A stretch of DNA of 38,807 bases from Clostridia bacterium. Lineage in GTDB: Bacteria; Bacillota; Clostridia; Christensenellales; Borkfalkiaceae. Shown one piece after another: positions 15,320 through 23,487 of this stretch (positions are counted from its first letter, which is position 1; each line of letters begins with the position of its first letter). Made by a program: the position numbers and the translations under genes. Below the pieces are notes generated by a model. The model had not been told where the DNA came from, made no database searches, and saw only the letters and a list, made by a program, of their open reading frames with translations. Location: positions 1-38,807 of the forward strand of contig CAAGME010000038.1 of the NCBI GenBank assembly GCA_900770945.1. Reading direction: 5' to 3'.

Positions 15320-16225
15320 TCAGGCGGGAAGTCTGAGCTTTGAAAGGATAGGATAATGGTCGGAATAAAAGGCTCCGTCGGGGGTCTTTTCGGTGATTAT
15401 AAGGGACTTAAAAGGGACAAAAACTTTGGACGAAAATATGAAGTCTATCGGGGTTTGAGCCTTTGCCGCATTGCCGAAGTTGTTGAAGGTGGGGACCTCT
15501 TTGTCCCGTAAACTTTTTGGGGTTGCAAAGTAGCAATCCTGAAAATTTTCTTCAACCGCCTTATAACAGTCGTTCTTTTTGGTCGCGTTAAAATCGCCTG
15601 CGATTATCGCGGGATTTCCGCATTCTAAAGCCATTTTCGATACGAGCTTTGCGCCGTTTACGCGGGCAAGCTGCGACTTGTTATCGAGATGCACCGAAAA
15701 AACGTCTATCTTATTTCCGTTGCCGTTATCGAGGAGAGTGACGTTTACGGAGATGCGTTCGTAGGCGGCGTCCCAGCCTTTGGATTTGACGTTCGGGGTT
15801 TCGGAAAGCCAAAAGTAAGTATCCTTTAGAAGCGTGAATCTGTCGGTAAAAAGAACGGCTACGCCCTCGGGATTGTAAGCGTCGTTGCGCTTATGCCAAA
15901 CCACCGTGTACTTTCCGTTAAAAAGCGTATTAAGGTCGTCGAATTGCTTCTTCGTCACCTCTTGCATGCAAATTATATCGGGCAATTTGGTATCTAAAAG
16001 TTTCACGATTTCGTTGCTTCGATAAGACCAGTTTATATACCCTTTATCGCTTGAATTGTACACTTTTATGTTAAAACTCATCACGGTGTACTCGTACTTT
16101 TTTGTTTCCGCGGCGGACGAACCGTCGGCGTTACCGGAGCTACCGGAATCGCCCACGCCCGTCGTGCATGCGCAAAGCGACAAGGCAAGAGCAACCGCGA
16201 AAACAATCGCCAAAAGTTTTTTCAT
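15320..16225 (-). CDS. Endonuclease/exonuclease/phosphatase-family lipoprotein
   Basis: The 301-residue protein starts with a lipoprotein-like signal (MKKLLAIVFAVALALSLCAC), with Cys20 the likely lipidated residue, then a Ser/Gly linker. The EEP fold shows its metal and catalytic motifs in order: VMSFNIKVYN (Asn), IICMQEV (Glu), FSVHLDN (His), IAGDFNAT (Asp/Asn) and YSDHYPI (Asp-His). Family members hydrolyse phosphodiesters, phosphate esters or sphingolipids. An anchored extracellular form could act on nucleic acid or lipid headgroups, but the substrate is not readable. AAGGGTG precedes the ATG. The gene lies 33 bases after aroK and ends the transcript at a strong terminator. Confidence 0.88.
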   Translation of the reverse strand: MKKLLAIVFAVALALSLCACTTGVGDSGSSGNADGSSAAETKKYEYTVMSFNIKVYNSSDKGYINWSYRSNEIVKLLDTKLPDIICMQEVTKKQFDDLNTLFNGKYTVVWHKRNDAYNPEGVAVLFTDRFTLLKDTYFWLSETPNVKSKGWDAAYERISVNVTLLDNGNGNKIDVFSVHLDNKSQLARVNGAKLVSKMALECGNPAIIAGDFNATKKNDCYKAVEENFQDCYFATPKSLRDKEVPTFNNFGNAAKAQTPIDFIFSSKVFVPFKSLIITEKTPDGAFYSDHYPILSKLRLPA

Positions 16226-16258
16226 ATCTTCACCCTTAACTATATTTTCCGAAACGGG

Positions 16259-16759
16259 TTATTTTGAGAACAGCATTTTTATGGTTTGCTCCGCCGCCTT
16301 GGCAAGAGCCGCGGGCGATGCGGAATCCGCCGCAAGAGAAAAAGTTGCGAGCGACGAATAGTAATCCTTGCGCTTTTTTAAAAGCTCGGCGATATCGTTT
16401 TCCTTTTTTAAAAGCGGGCGGTCCTTGTCGGGTGCAAAACGCTTTACCAACGTTTCCGTTGAACATTCGAGGTAAATTACGCAATCGAATTTTTTAATGA
16501 GTTCTCGTCCGCTTTTTGTCACGACAAGCCCTCCGCCCGATGACACAACGCAGTCGTTTTTTGTTAAAAGTCCCTCTATAACTTGATTTTCGGCATTTCT
16601 GAAAGCTTGTTCGCCGCCCGAAAAGGCGTTTTCTATCGAGCCGAATTTCTGTTTTAAAAGTTCGTCCGAATCGTAAAAATAATAGTTAAGCCTTTGAGCG
16701 AGATACGCGCCCGTTTGACTTTTGCCGGAAAGCGGCATACCTATCAAAATTATGTTCAT
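16259..16759 (-). CDS. aroK: Shikimate kinase
   Basis: The 166-residue protein has P-loop GMPLSGKS (7-14), shikimate-binding Asp32 in YDSDELL, Arg54 in FRNAE, the GGG motif (75-77) in SSGGGLV and lid Arg114 in KDRPLL. It phosphorylates shikimate at the 3-hydroxyl using ATP in the cytoplasm. The start overlaps the aroQ stop by four bases, so it is coupled to the aro operon. Its length is normal. Confidence 0.92.
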   Translation of the reverse strand: MNIILIGMPLSGKSQTGAYLAQRLNYYFYDSDELLKQKFGSIENAFSGGEQAFRNAENQVIEGLLTKNDCVVSSGGGLVVTKSGRELIKKFDCVIYLECSTETLVKRFAPDKDRPLLKKENDIAELLKKRKDYYSSLATFSLAADSASPAALAKAAEQTIKMLFSK

Positions 16760-17172
16760 AGCGCAAAGTAATCGACAGCCAAAAGATAGCCTTTTACGCC
16801 GAAGCCCGTGATAACGCCGTTTGTAACGGGAGCGATAACGCTTTCCGAACGGAATTTTTCCCGCGCGAAAAGGTTGGAGATATGCACTTCAACGCACGGC
16901 TTTTGAGAAGCCGAAACGGCGTCCCGAATAGCTATGGAGTAATGCGAATACGCCCCGGCGTTCAAAATAATCGCGTCGCAATCGGTCGTTGTTATCTTCG
17001 AGCAGATTTCGCCCTCGATATCCGACTGAAAACATTCGACTTCGACGTTCTTTTTTTCGGCGTACTCGGTAACGATTTTTTCAAGTTCTTTTAGCGTTAC
17101 GGCACCGTAAATACTCGGCTCTCTTGCGCCGAGGGTAGCCATATTAACCCCGTTTACGAGCAAAATTTTCAT
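16756..17172 (-). CDS. aroQ: Type II 3-dehydroquinate dehydratase
   Basis: The 138-residue protein matches the small dodecameric type II enzyme. VNGVNMATLGAREPSIYG corresponds to the family's N-terminal motif and includes the catalytic Arg and Tyr. LNAGAYSHYSIAIRDA and VEVHISN carry the conserved Asn, His and Glu. It converts 3-dehydroquinate to 3-dehydroshikimate. It overlaps the end of the aroA-aroE fusion by 29 bases. The next gene is aroK. Confidence 0.93.
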   Translation of the reverse strand: MKILLVNGVNMATLGAREPSIYGAVTLKELEKIVTEYAEKKNVEVECFQSDIEGEICSKITTTDCDAIILNAGAYSHYSIAIRDAVSASQKPCVEVHISNLFAREKFRSESVIAPVTNGVITGFGVKGYLLAVDYFAL

Positions 17173-19168
17173 AATAAATCAAGAACTCCTTATAATACTT
17201 ATCCGCCGTTTCGCGGTCGAAATCGACGCTTAAATACAAGCCGTCGGTTATTAAAGCTTGATAAAAAAGAAGCTTTAACCCGCCCGAATGTTTAACGCCG
17301 AAGTCGTCCGCCAAACACAAAAGCTCGGTATGAACGGGTTCGTAGTTTACGTCGAAAACGTACTCCGAACACGCGACCGCGCCTATCGAAAAGGGACAGC
17401 CCGGCGCGAAAACCCGACCGAGAGTGGAGGCGTTGGCTAAAACTTCATACGAGCCGTTATCCCCCTCTACGGGCGTGAAAAACGGTAATTCCGTAAGCAT
17501 TTCGTTCACTTTTTGCATGTTGCGCGCGGTGACGAAAACGTTTGCGCCGAGGTCGTGAAACGCCGTAACGACGCTGCGAGCAACCCCGCCCGAACCGTAA
17601 ACGAGAACGTTTTTATCCTTGAAAGAGTAATCCTCGTGGTTTAAAAAAAGCTCCATTCCGCTCAAATCAGTATTGTAGCCCGCCCCGCGCGAAACGAGGT
17701 TCACGCTTTTTATCTTCGGCACGCGCCTATGTAGGCTTTGCATAAGCTCATACGCTTTGATTTTGTACGGATTTGTGACGTTAATCGACTTATACGGCGA
17801 CTTTTCGATAAATTCTTCCACCGAGTTTTCATCGAGCGACACGCACGAAAAGCTGTAATTGAAAAGATATTTGTCAAGCGTTATTTTGTGCGCCAAAAAA
17901 GAAAGCGACATAATAACGTCCTCGCCGATGAGAGCAAAAGAGTTTAAAAAAAGCTTGTCGAAAAAGTCCGGAAAGGAAACGGCAACGGATTTTTCGTTGT
18001 AAATTTCGCCGCCGCAAGCGGAAACAAGCATGGCAACAGTCGCCGCCATTGTCATTCTGTGGTCTATCGACGAATATTTAAAGCCGCCTTTTAGACCGTT
18101 TGTGCCGACTATAACGAGGTCATCGCCCTCTACGCGAGCGGAGCCGCCCGCAAGATTCACAAGTTCAGCCGTACCCGCCAAGCGGTCGGTTTCCTTGTTT
18201 TTTAGTTTGCTAAGCCCTTTTATCCGCGTTTCGCCGCCCGAAAAAGCCGCTATAACGGCAAGAAGCGGCACTTCGTCCACAAACGTGCCTAAGGCTTCGC
18301 TTTCCGTAACGAAAGGGCGTATTTTAGAGCGGTAAGCCGTAACTTCCGCGAGATTATCGCTTGTTTTGACTATCTTAAATTTTGCGCCCGCGGTGGAAAG
18401 CACGTCCAAAAAGCCCGTTCTGTTTTTGGCAAGGTTTACACCCGTAACGGTGACTACTCCGCGTATAAGCCCTAACGCCAAAAAGAACGCCGCGCTTGAA
18501 ACATCTCCGCCTACCGTGAATTTTTCGAAAGTGACTTCTCCGCCGTCAAGGGTCAGCGTATCGCCGTCCTCAACGATATTCGCGCCGCCGAGTGTTAAAA
18601 GCCGTTCGGTCACGTCGCGCAAAGGGGCAAGTTCCTTGACGGTAACTTTTTGTTTGCCGAAAAACCCGGCTAAAAGCACGCCGCCTTTAACTTGCGCGCT
18701 CGTCGTTTCGATACGCAACGGCTTTGTAACGCCCCTTTTAAGCGTTATCGGGAGAAAGCCGTTGTTGCTTTCAATCACCGCGCCCGCATCCCTAAGCGGG
18801 GCTATTACGTCCGAAAAATCACGCCTTTTTAAGCTTTCGTCGCCCGTGAAAGTTGCCTTTACCCCAAGCCCCGAAAGCGCGCCGACAAGCAGCCTTAAAG
18901 TCGTAGCGGAATTTCCGCAGTCGAGCGTTTCGCCTAAGAAAAGGTCTGCCGCGCCGCGGACAAAAAATTTGCCGTCTTCAAAGCGTATCTCGGCGCCGAG
19001 CTTTTTCAAACACTCCGCCATGGACAGCGTATCTTCGGCTATAAGCGGATTATCTATTGTTTTTTCTCCTTCCGTAAGCGCGGAAAGGAGCAAGCTCCTG
19101 AGCGTTTCGGATTTGTCCGCGGGGCAGGAAAACCTGCCCGAAAACGGGTTTGCGGGGTAAATTTTCAT
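17144..19168 (-). CDS. aroA-aroE: Fused EPSP synthase and shikimate dehydrogenase
   Basis: One 674-residue frame carries two enzymes. Residues 1 to about 405 are EPSP synthase: ADKSETLR (17-24, PEP and shikimate-3-phosphate binding Lys-Ser and Arg), CGNSATTLR (84-92), TTSAQVKGGVLLAG (155-168), GDVSSAAFFLAL (221-232), KNKETDRL (323-330) and IDHRMTMA (368-375). Residues from about 410 are shikimate dehydrogenase: ALIGEDVIMSLS, INVTNPYK with catalytic Lys469, GYNTD with Asp501, the nucleotide-binding loop VYGSGGVARSV and SGGLKLLFYQA near the end. There is no stop or start between them. The protein would catalyse NADPH reduction of dehydroshikimate and, two steps later, enolpyruvyl transfer. The AroE half is divergent, with GSGGVAR for the usual GAGGAAR and NASTLGR for the usual NxTxxG. 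It overlaps aroC by four bases. Confidence 0.92.
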   Translation of the reverse strand: MKIYPANPFSGRFSCPADKSETLRSLLLSALTEGEKTIDNPLIAEDTLSMAECLKKLGAEIRFEDGKFFVRGAADLFLGETLDCGNSATTLRLLVGALSGLGVKATFTGDESLKRRDFSDVIAPLRDAGAVIESNNGFLPITLKRGVTKPLRIETTSAQVKGGVLLAGFFGKQKVTVKELAPLRDVTERLLTLGGANIVEDGDTLTLDGGEVTFEKFTVGGDVSSAAFFLALGLIRGVVTVTGVNLAKNRTGFLDVLSTAGAKFKIVKTSDNLAEVTAYRSKIRPFVTESEALGTFVDEVPLLAVIAAFSGGETRIKGLSKLKNKETDRLAGTAELVNLAGGSARVEGDDLVIVGTNGLKGGFKYSSIDHRMTMAATVAMLVSACGGEIYNEKSVAVSFPDFFDKLFLNSFALIGEDVIMSLSFLAHKITLDKYLFNYSFSCVSLDENSVEEFIEKSPYKSINVTNPYKIKAYELMQSLHRRVPKIKSVNLVSRGAGYNTDLSGMELFLNHEDYSFKDKNVLVYGSGGVARSVVTAFHDLGANVFVTARNMQKVNEMLTELPFFTPVEGDNGSYEVLANASTLGRVFAPGCPFSIGAVACSEYVFDVNYEPVHTELLCLADDFGVKHSGGLKLLFYQALITDGLYLSVDFDRETADKYYKEFLIYYENFARKRG

Positions 19169-20220
19169 AACTTTTTATACCTTTTTATTAAGTCGGCAAT
19201 TCTATCGGAACCGAGCCGCTCGGTCACGGCGGAAAGGGTTGCAATCGATACTTCCGCGCGCGCTACTATCATAGCGGACGGAACGACGCACACGTCCGAA
19301 CGCACGTTGGACGGCTCGCCCGCCTTTTTCGTTGCTAAATCGAACGTTTCGTTAAGTCTGCATGTCGGCACGGGTTTGACGGCACACCTTAAAACTATGT
19401 CTTCGCCGTCGGATATTCCGCCCTCTATGCCGCCTGCGCGGTTGGTTTTTCTGCCAGATTCGGTAAAGAAGTCCACGGAGTCGCTACCCTTTTTGTCGGC
19501 AAGCAAAAACCCGTCGCCTATCTCGACGCCTTTTACGGACGGAACGTTAAAGAGCGCGGCGGCGTACTTTGACGAAAGCCTTTCGCCGTTATACGAGCCG
19601 AAACCGCACTTTAAGTTTTTTACTTTTATAACGAAAGTTCCGCCGAGAGTGTCGCCGAAAAGCCGTGCTTCATCGATTTTATCGAGCGCGATTTCGCTGT
19701 TAACGGGCATATAGAGGGGTTTTTGAAAAGCAAGAGCTTCGTCATCTTCAGTAAAAGTAACGGCTTTTACGCCGCCCACGGAATCGACGTAGCCCGTGAC
19801 TGAAACGCCTAACTTATCTAAGACTTCGCCCGCTATCGCACCCGCAAACACCGTGCAGGCGGTAAGACGCGCAGACGCGCTTTCCATAACTTCCTCGGCG
19901 GTTATGCCGTATTTTTTTATGCCGCAAAAATCGGCATGCCCCGCCCGAACTTCATACTTTTTTCCGTTAAACGTCGAGCCGCAAACGTTTTCTATTTCAA
20001 ACGCTATGTTCGCGCCCGTCGTTTTGCCCTTAAAAAGTCCGCCCGTTATTTTGAATTTATCGAATTCTTTGGTTTGCCTTACCGAACGCTCCTTGCCGCC
20101 GCGGCGCAAAAAGAGGTCTTGCGCAATTATTTTTTCATCGATTTTCAGCCCCGCGGGAACGCCGTCAACGATACCCGTTAATTTTTCGCCGTGGGAAAAT
20201 CCGCCAATAGTCAGCTTCAT
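19165..20220 (-). CDS. aroC: Chorismate synthase
   Basis: The 351-residue protein matches AroC. GFSHGEKLTGIVDGVPAGL carries the first active-site His10, VRAGHADFCGIKKYG the second, and ASARLTACTVFAGAIA corresponds to the usual ASARET block. The enzyme needs reduced FMN and removes phosphate from EPSP to give chorismate. GGIEGGISDGEDIV matches the family's NxxGGI(E)GGISNG motif. It starts nine bases after the patatin-like gene and overlaps aroA-aroE by four bases. The sequence is somewhat divergent but no key region is missing. Confidence 0.92.
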   Translation of the reverse strand: MKLTIGGFSHGEKLTGIVDGVPAGLKIDEKIIAQDLFLRRGGKERSVRQTKEFDKFKITGGLFKGKTTGANIAFEIENVCGSTFNGKKYEVRAGHADFCGIKKYGITAEEVMESASARLTACTVFAGAIAGEVLDKLGVSVTGYVDSVGGVKAVTFTEDDEALAFQKPLYMPVNSEIALDKIDEARLFGDTLGGTFVIKVKNLKCGFGSYNGERLSSKYAAALFNVPSVKGVEIGDGFLLADKKGSDSVDFFTESGRKTNRAGGIEGGISDGEDIVLRCAVKPVPTCRLNETFDLATKKAGEPSNVRSDVCVVPSAMIVARAEVSIATLSAVTERLGSDRIADLIKRYKKL

Positions 20221-20229
20221 TTTTGCTTT

Positions 20230-21051
20230 TTACCTCCTCTTTTTGATAACCTTCTTTTTTACGAGCATATTGATGATTTCAGGCATTTTAGCCTTTGCCG
20301 AGCGGTAGCCGATGACGTACATCGGGTCGAACGCCGAGATGGAAAAGCCGGAATAACCGCTCAAATCCGGCTCCAAAAAGAAGTCGGAATTTTCTCTGCC
20401 GCTCTTTACCCTATCGATTAAGGCAATGCCGTTTTGCTTATAGCTTTTATCCAGCGCGGCTTTTGCCGCGGAATTATAATCTTCCGAGCAAAGGTTGACG
20501 CCGATTACGACATCGGCACCTAACTTTCTGCAAACCGAAGCGGGAACGGCGTTGACGTAACCGCCGTCCACAAGGCTCCTTCCGCCGATTACGACGGGTG
20601 AAAAAACGGGCGGTATCGCGCTCGAAGCGCACATCGCCCTTGCGACAAGCCCGTCCGTTATGTCTACTTCCTCGCCCGTGTTCATATCCGCGGCAACGGC
20701 GGAATACGGGATAGAAAGCTCGTCAAAATGCCTTCCGCCCGTAATATGCGAGAGAAGTTTTTCGACGGTGTAACCTTTGAGCTTCAACATTATAAGGCTT
20801 TTAGGGTCGGAAAGGTTGTATTCTTTGAGATAGTCGAGCATTTCGCCCGGAGTAACCCCCGAAGCATACATACCGCCGACAACCGAGCCTATAGAGGAGC
20901 CGGCAACGACGTCGAATTTTATGTTTTCTTCCTCGAACGCTTTCAAAACGCCGATAAGGGCAAGACCTTTCGCCCCGCCGCAACCGAGCGCAAGCCCGAG
21001 TTTTTTCTTTTTACGCCCGAATAGTTTTGCAAAAAATTCTCTGAGTTTCAT
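20230..21051 (-). CDS. Patatin-like phospholipase
   Basis: The start chosen is ATG 21049-21051, with GAGGA five bases upstream, giving 273 residues. The in-frame TTG at 21067-21069 has no ribosome site. The patatin fold is shown by the oxyanion loop GCGGAKG, the nucleophile in AGSSIGSVVGG (G-x-S-x-G) and the catalytic Asp in LVDGGYVNAVP. There is no signal peptide, so it should be cytoplasmic or peripheral. Relatives such as YchK/RssA are serine acyl hydrolases of uncertain substrate. It is the first gene of the chorismate operon, nine bases before aroC. No functional link to aromatic synthesis is evident. Confidence 0.88.
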   Translation of the reverse strand: MKLREFFAKLFGRKKKKLGLALGCGGAKGLALIGVLKAFEEENIKFDVVAGSSIGSVVGGMYASGVTPGEMLDYLKEYNLSDPKSLIMLKLKGYTVEKLLSHITGGRHFDELSIPYSAVAADMNTGEEVDITDGLVARAMCASSAIPPVFSPVVIGGRSLVDGGYVNAVPASVCRKLGADVVIGVNLCSEDYNSAAKAALDKSYKQNGIALIDRVKSGRENSDFFLEPDLSGYSGFSISAFDPMYVIGYRSAKAKMPEIINMLVKKKVIKKRR

Positions 21052-21109
21052 GTCATCCTCAATATTCAACTTTCGCTTTTGTTAGGGATTGAACTCTTTA
21101 TCAATAATT

Positions 21110-21282
21110 ATTTTTGCGGAACCATATCTTTTTTCATTTTTTCAAATAACTTTATCCGCAAAAATGCGAAGCACCTAAAAGAGCGTATTTTTTGATGATT
21201 TTTTGCGAGCGTGAGGGATGCTGTACTTGCCGTACTGCGCCCGAGCGGTCGCGGAAAAGCACAGAAAAGCCGCCTTTTAGGT
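21110..21282 (-). other. Structured intergenic region with nested inverted repeats
   Basis: The 320-base gap between rnfB and the patatin-like gene contains no supportable gene. ACCTAAAAG-A-GCG (21173-21185) is complementary to 21271-21282 apart from one bulge. Inside it TTTTGCGA (21201-21208) pairs with TCGC-GG-AAAA (21249-21258), and GTAC-TTGCC-GTAC (21223-21235) forms the innermost hairpin. Beside it ATTTTTGCGGA (21110-21120) is perfectly repeated inverted at 21155-21165. It could be a leader or small RNA for the patatin/aro operon, or a short MITE-like element. No target-site duplication was seen, and no known riboswitch was recognised. Confidence 0.5.
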
Positions 21283-21371
21283 AATTAGGGATAATGAGTG
21301 AAAGCCCTTGTATAAGTATAACTCAAAGAATAAATTTTGTAAACCTTTTAGGCATTGAGTTTAAAAACCTA

Positions 21372-22193
21372 TTAAAGTTTTCTGATGGACTTGCGGGGGC
21401 AGTGTTCGGCGCAGTAGCCACAGCCGACGCACTTTGAGTAATCTATTCTCGGCAGATTATCTACCATTTCGATAGCTTTCGTGGGGCAGTTGCGCATGCA
21501 TATACCGCAACCGATACAGCCCGCCGTGCAGGAATCCATAACTTCCTTGCCTCGGCAAAGAGTGGAACAAGCGACGTAAACTTTCGCCGTTTTCGGGATT
21601 TTTTTCATTATGTTTTTCGGGCAGACCGAGGCGCATTTGCCGCAAGAGATACACTTTTCTTCGTCGATATGCGACACGCCGTTCACAATAGTCATTGCAC
21701 CCGTCGGACATTCTTTTACGCACGTTCCGTCGCCTAAGCAGCCGTAAGAGCAACGCTTTCTGCCGCCCGCCGCCATAGATTCGCGAACGCAATCATGTAA
21801 GCCGACGTAAGAGGAACGGTCAACGGCGTTTATGCCGCCGCCGCAAGCGGTGACGTAGCGAAACTCTCCGCCGCCCGAATACGAAACGCCGAGAATCTCC
21901 GCGATTTCTTCCTTATGCGCTTTGTCGGTTACGGGGCAGTCGTCGATTTTGCCGCTGCCGTCAACGAGAGCGGAAGCCATTGCCGCGCAACCCGCCTTTC
22001 CGCAACCGCCGCAGTTAGCCCCGGCAAGACAGCCTAAGACCTTTTCTTCCCTTTCGTCCGTCTTGACGGCGAATTTTTTGGAAACGACCATTATTAAAAA
22101 ACCGAAAACTATTGCGATGACGAGCATAATTCCGACCGCGATAAGCACGTCGGTTACGTACAGTTTTCCTGCTTCTTTCGCTAAAAACAACAT
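21372..22193 (-). CDS. rnfB: Rnf complex subunit B, electron-transfer ferredoxin
   Basis: The 273-residue protein has one N-terminal membrane helix (about 14-37). An Fe-S motif with Cys55, 61, 64, 69 and 86 follows (CLAGANCGGCGKAGC). There are then several ferredoxin-type clusters: CLGDGTCVKECP, CISCGKCASVCP, CIGCGICMRNCP and CVGCGYCAEHCP. In the Rnf complex RnfB accepts electrons from reduced ferredoxin. A GGAGGG ribosome site precedes the ATG, 15 bases after rnfA. It is the last gene of rnfCDGEAB; no strong terminator was seen after it. Confidence 0.95.
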   Translation of the reverse strand: MLFLAKEAGKLYVTDVLIAVGIMLVIAIVFGFLIMVVSKKFAVKTDEREEKVLGCLAGANCGGCGKAGCAAMASALVDGSGKIDDCPVTDKAHKEEIAEILGVSYSGGGEFRYVTACGGGINAVDRSSYVGLHDCVRESMAAGGRKRCSYGCLGDGTCVKECPTGAMTIVNGVSHIDEEKCISCGKCASVCPKNIMKKIPKTAKVYVACSTLCRGKEVMDSCTAGCIGCGICMRNCPTKAIEMVDNLPRIDYSKCVGCGYCAEHCPRKSIRKL

Positions 22194-22208
22194 CTTTACA
22201 CCCTCCGA

Positions 22209-22772
22209 TTAAAACACGTTGAACGCCATAGCCATCAGACAGCCCAAAATCATAGTGACGGGGAAGCCTTCGAATGACTTAGGCACGAGGGCGGTATCGA
22301 GCTTTTCGCGCATGCCGGACATTAAAACTATTGCGAGAGTAAACCCTAAGCCGCCGAACAAACCGTAGCAAACGGCGTCGAACAGGTTGGAAACGAGAAC
22401 GTTCGTGAGAACGAGTTCGGCAACGCCGAGCACCGCGCAGTTGGTGGTGATGAGCGGCAAATAAATGCCCATTGCGCTATACAGCGGCTTCGACACCTTT
22501 TTGAGAATAATTTCAAGCACCTGCACGAGCGAAGCTATTATGAAAATGAAAACAATTATTTCCATATATTCGAACCCGAGCGGCACGAGAATGAAGTTGT
22601 AAACGGGGTAAGTTATAAGGCACGTTATCGTCATTACGAAGGTGACGGCAAGACCCATACCCGTTGCGTTTTTAACGCTTTTGGAAACGCCCAAAAACGG
22701 GCAGATGCCCAAAAACTCGACAAGTACGAAGTTGCTTGCGAAAACCGCGGTGAAAATAATAGCAAATATCAT
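22209..22772 (-). CDS. rnfA: Rnf complex subunit A
   Basis: The 187-residue integral membrane protein has six helices. Its opening FVLVEFLGICPFLGVSKS and the segment LITTNCAVLGVAEL are the conserved Rnf/Nqr motifs with the paired cysteines that bind an Fe-S cluster in the membrane between RnfA and RnfE. It is the pseudo-symmetric partner of RnfE, whose gene ends one base before it starts. Confidence 0.95.
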   Translation of the reverse strand: MIFAIIFTAVFASNFVLVEFLGICPFLGVSKSVKNATGMGLAVTFVMTITCLITYPVYNFILVPLGFEYMEIIVFIFIIASLVQVLEIILKKVSKPLYSAMGIYLPLITTNCAVLGVAELVLTNVLVSNLFDAVCYGLFGGLGFTLAIVLMSGMREKLDTALVPKSFEGFPVTMILGCLMAMAFNVF

Positions 22773-22773
22773 T

Positions 22774-23487
22774 TTAGTTTTCCTCCCCTTTTTCTTTTTT
22801 TTCGGTTGCGCTTTCGGCGGATTGTTCCGCGTTTTTCTCCACCGTTGCGGCTAAGGCTTCGGATTCCGCTAACGCGGATTTTTTCTTTCTTGCGTTCACG
22901 ACGGCGGCGTAGATTATCGAATAGATACCGATGAACAAGCCGAAGGTGAACAGCGCGCCGGAATTATGAGAGAAAAAGCCTATCGAAAAATCAAAGAGTT
23001 TTACGCCGAATATCTTGCCCGAACCTAAAATTTCTCTGAACGCGCCCATAAGCGTTATTGCAAAAGTAAAACCTAAGCCCATAAACAATCCGTCAAGTGC
23101 GGACGCGCCGACAGGGTTTTTGCTTGCGAAAGCTTCGGCTCTGCCGAGAATGATACAGTTGACGACGATGAGCGACACGTACGCGCCGAGCGCGGTTGCA
23201 ACCGACGGCAAAAACTTATTGAGAAGCATTCTCACAATCGTAACGAAAGTGGCGATAATGAGTATATAGGCGGGGATTCGCACCTTTGACGGGATAACGT
23301 TTCTAAGTAGCGATATTATCGCGTTGCTACAAATAAGGACGAACGTAACCGCAAGACCCATGCCTACGCCGTTCATTGCGGCGGTGGTTACGGCTAAGGT
23401 AGGACATGTGCCGAGGACGAGTCTGAACGTCGGGTTTTGACGGAAAAGACCGTCGAGAGCGATGTCTTTTGTTCTTATCTTACTCAT
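22774..23487 (-). CDS. rnfE: Rnf complex subunit E with a charged C-terminal tail
   Basis: The 237-residue membrane protein resembles RnfA, with LGTCPTLAVTTAAMNG and IVVNCIILGRAEAFA carrying the cluster cysteines. Six helices end at about residue 195. An extra tail of about 40 residues rich in Ala, Glu and Lys follows (ESATEKKEKGEEN at the end), which is longer than I expect for this subunit. The start overlaps the rnfG stop by eight bases. Confidence 0.94.
   Translation of the reverse strand: MSKIRTKDIALDGLFRQNPTFRLVLGTCPTLAVTTAAMNGVGMGLAVTFVLICSNAIISLLRNVIPSKVRIPAYILIIATFVTIVRMLLNKFLPSVATALGAYVSLIVVNCIILGRAEAFASKNPVGASALDGLFMGLGFTFAITLMGAFREILGSGKIFGVKLFDFSIGFFSHNSGALFTFGLFIGIYSIIYAAVVNARKKKSALAESEALAATVEKNAEQSAESATEKKEKGEEN

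Noticed and set aside
21052..21069. TTG start for the patatin-like protein
   Set aside because: No Shine-Dalgarno sequence precedes it, whereas GAGGA stands five bases before the ATG at 21051.
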